Below, piece by piece: positions 61,901 to 64,000 of a stretch of 64,000 nt of DNA (positions are counted from its first letter, which is position 1; every line of letters starts with the position of its first letter). The stretch spans positions 26,118 through 90,117 of the forward strand of contig LUCM01007958.1 of the NCBI GenBank assembly GCA_008360955.1. The letters run 5' to 3'. A program made the translations under genes and the position numbers. The DNA comes from Fasciolopsis buskii (taxonomy: Eukaryota > Platyhelminthes > Trematoda > Plagiorchiida > Fasciolidae). The notes under the pieces were generated by a model. It was not told the origin of the DNA, ran no database searches, and was given only the letters and a program-made list of their open reading frames with translations.

Positions 61901-62710
61901 GGCTACCTACCTACACAAGGGATACTAAAGTGGAACTTGCAAAACATCTTAATTTAGCAGATAAACATAATTTCACACCGAAAATTCATTGGAAGTCAGT
62001 GACAGGCTTATCGATTACCAGTATTTACGGATGTTGTACTTCGAGCAATACACGCGCCAAACCTCACTTTGTCCACCCTAACGAAGTTGCAATGTTATAG
62101 TTGAGATATACTACTGGGAGAGTAACACTAAAGTTTGTGCTTCCCCAACTCCGCTGAACAACAGAAATGCAAATACAAATAATTTATTCCTTTCGCTGAT
62201 GCGTACTGGAGTTGGAAATCTTCATATGACCCCTGTTGCATGAACTTCGACAACAACGGTATAAATAGCGCTACGTGCGAAACCACCGGGCTGTTGAGTG
62301 ACAATCACCCCAGTGCTCAATCATGCGAAATGGCTCTCATGGGTGAGTCCAGATAAGCACCTAGTCGTGGGACCAGTACGTGGGTGACGGGTAATTTTAG
62401 AATAATACAGTGACACTAGAAAACTAGCCGTGATTGAGAGTATGAAAAAGTCTGTCCACTAGTGAATTACCAACTTCAGTCTGCACTAAATTCTCCGGAT
62501 GACCAATAAGGAAACACGTCAGAAATGATAAACGAGCTGAAAACATAACTAAAATGCGAAGTGGATCTTATCTTTAATAGGCCTAATACGCAGGAAATCG
62601 ATACATACAAACGAGCAGTTAAGAACATCAGTTGCAGCAGTGAACTTACCGGAGGCTCAGCGCACCGTCGAACTCCCTATCAAACATGACTTCCAAGCGA
62701 CCTGTTCCAT
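52131..62710 (-). CDS. Unrecognised gene, 3' part, four-exon model
   Basis: Minus-strand model in transcript order: 62710-62650, 56679-56433, 53725-53689, 52912-52131. Entry is phase 1. The junction phases are 2, 0 and 1, and each matches its partner, which is strong support since the exons were found independently. The predicted product is at least 375 residues: a compact segment GTGRLEVMFDREFDGALSLR, a Ser/Pro/Lys-rich stretch, an acidic patch and a Pro/Asn/Gln/Ser-rich tail. I do not recognise the family. The composition suggests a regulatory or RNA-associated protein, but that is inference only. The 5' exons lie right of 62,710, probably beyond the window. The LINE arm at 57.9-61.1 kb sits in the first intron of this model. 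Confidence 0.7.
52913..53688 (-). other. Intron between micro-exon and terminal exon of the minus-strand gene
   Basis: GTAAGC to CGGCAG, 776 nt, phase 1. No repeat recognised. Confidence 0.7.
53689..53725 (-). CDS. 37-nt micro-exon of unrecognised gene
   Basis: The acceptor has a long pyrimidine tract (TTTTTTTGATTTCTTCCTGCTAG) and the donor is GAAG|GTAAGC. The 37 nt start in phase 0 and end in phase 1, which is what is needed to join the neighbouring exons (exit phase 0, entry phase 1). It encodes CDVSDESAMEIE plus a split Glu codon. Without it the flanking exons are out of frame. Confidence 0.7.
53726..56432 (-). other. Intron of the minus-strand gene, with RTE fragment
   Basis: GTACGT to CTGCTAG, 2,707 nt, phase 0. 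It holds the plus-strand RTE fragment at 55.05-55.40 kb; the rest is unassigned. Confidence 0.68.
55047..55400 (+). mobile_element. RTE LINE fragment, C-terminal part
   Basis: Near 85-90 percent similar by eye to the reverse complement of 39,500-39,990, including IKKVRLTSTSLRTLWFW, MVLSIKGRVYAMAVRILLY and the LGHVLR motif. It preserves the uninterrupted target sequence where the 39.6 kb copy carries a SINE. It is truncated at both ends and lies in the intron between the first two mapped 3' exons of the minus-strand gene. Confidence 0.85.
56433..56679 (-). CDS. Exon of unrecognised gene, Ser/Pro/Lys-rich
   Basis: This 247 nt exon has acceptor TTTGCTGATTAG|A and donor CTAAAG|GTACGT, entering in phase 2 and leaving in phase 0. 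The open frame reads LPLQSVPVSSVQKAGSIG at its start, then Pro/Asn/Ser/Lys-rich sequence including PKCILDNPPKQSIPWP, and ends SVQTTLK. It is low in predicted order. The in-frame Met codons upstream of the acceptor are intronic. Confidence 0.68.
57905..61104 (-). mobile_element. RTE (SR2-like) LINE, defective copy with 3' end, right inverted-repeat arm
   Basis: This is the reverse-oriented near-twin of the copy at 47.7 kb. Paired coordinates sum to 108,788 from 48,090 to 50,446 without any indel, and one 2-bp CA indel lies in the leader near 60,953. It carries the same frameshifts, the same reverse-transcriptase core deletion and the same SNH change. Unlike the left copy it continues past RKANT through a degraded C terminus (GPQVPSTSRLVILKDMAVNH region) and a 3' untranslated part. 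It ends in a GAT/ATG triplet run at about 57,907-57,921, typical of RTE tails. It lies in an intron of the minus-strand gene. Confidence 0.93.
57907..57921 (+). repeat. CAT triplet microsatellite
   Basis: Five CAT units on the plus strand; read on the minus strand they are the ATG/GAT tail of the LINE. RTE-clade elements commonly end in short tandem repeats rather than poly(A). Confidence 0.8.
62650..62710 (-). CDS. Exon of unrecognised gene, conserved-looking core
   Basis: This 61 nt exon lies between acceptor TTGTTTTCAG|AT and donor CTCCG|GTAAGT, both close to consensus. Only the frame giving GTGRLEVMFDREFDGALSL is open; the other two contain stops. Entry phase 1 and exit phase 2 fit the next exon, whose first base A completes an Arg codon. 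The charged, hydrophobic-patterned residues look like part of a folded domain. Confidence 0.68.
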
Positions 62711-63481
62711 CTGAAAACAATACGGTAGGAATATGAACAAGGAAAAATATTGGTAAAAAATAATGGATTACTTAGAAATAACGAAAAAATCGCGAATCGT
62801 ACAGCATTCAAGAAATCACGGACAAAAAGGCAGTCCGGAAGATTCTTCAAGCTTATAAAGAGAATCTAAAATAAATCAATGGAACATTATGGTCTGTTAG
62901 ACTACGAGTACTCATGATATAGGCGACTCTTAAATATCTTTTGAAACTGGGTCTCATCAAATAAGCATTGGCATGGATTATGAACCGTTAAGGTGAATGT
63001 TGAAATGGAGCTGACTCAACGCCCATATCATGATTCTGGTTATGTAAGTGTTGCATGGTTACTAGACGTCAGTTTTACTTCCATTATCGCGCATTTCAGA
63101 ATACGACGTCCGCAATTGCCAATGGAGAGAACAGTGGCTTTGTGTGGGTTGCAACGTTTAGCTTTCATTAAGTTACTAAATTTATAACACTGGTAACTTT
63201 TTTATTTTTGCCCATTTTACTCTTTTCATTGGTAAAACGGCGAATTACACAGTTCTTCAGGAAGGCGGTAGAGCCTAACTGAAGGCTCCCAAGTAGGGGG
63301 TCAAACCGACCGTTAGAGAATATGAATGCATGACTTTCAGATTGAGACCCCAACACGGCGACCGTTTGACTAGCACTAGTAACGGAATCGCTTAGACCCG
63401 TTAGCCATCAAATTTCGAAATCCAATATTAAAACTCTACCGACTATTTTTAGCACAGAAAAAAGCAAACCTCACCTAATAG
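62711..63481. other. No recognised feature
   Basis: It lies upstream of the first mapped exon of the minus-strand gene and is presumably its intron. No exon ending with one leftover base could be identified with confidence. Confidence 0.45.
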
Positions 63482-63705
63482 CCATCACCATCATCCTTCA
63501 ACGACAAACAGCAGGGCAAACTTCACTGACCACTGCCTTTTCTCCAAGCTTACAAGTTCTTATAAAAAGAGTGAATATTCAAGGGGAACAGGGAGTGGGT
63601 CTAAAAAGGCGAGAAAAGATAAGATGCTGCTGCAGCCAACACATGGAACACAGTTTAACTGTACAAACGCGCTCTTTCAATCATTCTGATTCGATGGAAA
63701 ATGAA
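63482..63705 (-). mobile_element. 5'-truncated RTE LINE 3' end
   Basis: About 220 nt are clearly similar to 57,905-58,120 (shared blocks include CACTGACCACTGCCTT, GAACACAGT and TCTTTCAATCATTCTG). It is the 3' untranslated end of the same or a sister LINE, ending in a CCATCACCATCATC repeat. Only the tail inserted, the usual result of incomplete reverse transcription. Confidence 0.75.
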
Positions 63706-63817
63706 AACACCATCGCCAACGTCTCTCGCCGTATACACTCACGCGACCATAGGTATGCGAGTATAATGTCAGAAAAAGGGAAACAAACTTCGTTGGCATA
63801 CCATTCCGGTGAAGAGC

Positions 63818-63991
63818 ACTTTTATATTTTATCATGTACATCCATTATTATTGAAATAACAATGCACATCATTTCTCAAGACCTGCGGCCAACAGATGGC
63901 TGCCAGATGGAGAAGTTGGCCGGCGGTAAGAGGATTCGAACTCGCGATCTTCACGTTTAAACGTCATGACCTTATCCACACGGCCATCGCC
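63818..63991 (-). mobile_element. tRNA-derived SINE, copy D
   Basis: On the minus strand, GGCGATGGCCGTGTGGATAA is followed by the B box GAGTTCGAATCCT and CCGCC. The shared body comes next (AACTTCTCCATCTGGCAGCC, TCTGTTGGCCGC), then TTATTTCAATAATAATGG and an AT-rich tail. It is more diverged from copy C than copy A in the tail. It stands 110 nt from a LINE 3' end in the same orientation. Confidence 0.85.
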
Positions 63992-64000
63992 AGCATTGAG

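Larger units (their letters stand above)
56680..62649 (-). other. Intron of the minus-strand gene, containing the right LINE arm
   Basis: GTAAGT to GATTAG, 5,970 nt, phase 2. It contains the LINE at 57,905-61,104 in the same orientation as the gene. At 61.1-62.6 kb nothing is recognised. At 57,364-57,459 a plus-strand coding-like stretch is noted under findings. Confidence 0.66.

Noticed and set aside
1..64000. CRISPR arrays, operons, riboswitches, Shine-Dalgarno sites
   Set aside because: The window is eukaryotic nuclear DNA; no regularly spaced direct repeats or bacterial gene organisation are present.

Overview
The window looks like flatworm nuclear DNA, most likely from a digenean trematode. 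It is AT-rich, its genes are split into small exons by long introns, and the repeats are of the kinds common in trematode genomes: RTE (SR2-like) LINEs, a Penelope-like element and a tRNA-derived SINE. The species cannot be fixed from the sequence. Almost every open frame over 60 codons is a chance frame; the real coding sequence is in exons recognised by domain similarity plus matching splice sites and phases.

Plus strand, about 3.09-42.46 kb: a MAGUK gene of the PALS1/MPP5 (Drosophila Stardust) type. Nine exons encode, in order, L27N, L27C, a long Gly/Ser-rich linker, PDZ, SH3, a basic hook and a guanylate-kinase-like (GK) domain, ending in a typical PQWVP C terminus. All nine exon phases agree. 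The 5' exons before L27N were not found. In animals this protein scaffolds the Crumbs polarity complex at apical junctions. Intron 1 (19.9 kb) holds Penelope-like remnants (12.9-14.5 kb), a Penelope-type terminal sequence with a degenerate hammerhead-like fold (16.4-16.6 kb) and a SINE (20.9 kb). Intron 8 (6.8 kb) holds two more SINE copies and an RTE remnant into which one of those SINEs inserted.

Minus strand, 62.71-52.13 kb: four phase-compatible exons (61, 247, 37 and 782 nt) form the 3' part of a gene I do not recognise. It encodes a conserved-looking GRLEVMFDREFDG segment followed by a long Pro/Asn/Gln/Ser-rich tail.

The most unusual structure is a near-identical inverted repeat of about 2.76 kb (47,686-50,446 plus; 58,342-61,104 minus). 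Both arms are copies of the same defective RTE LINE, with the same internal deletions and frameshifts. They bracket a 7.9 kb spacer carrying the last three exons of the minus-strand gene. The right arm lies inside that gene's intron, so recombination between the arms would invert its 3' exons. The window's right end holds a third LINE 3' end and a fourth SINE copy.

The remaining stretches (roughly 0.1-2.4, 3.2-12.9, 16.6-20.9, 43.1-47.7, 50.5-52.1 and 61.1-62.6 kb) show no feature I can support. No rRNA, genuine tRNA gene or CRISPR array was seen.
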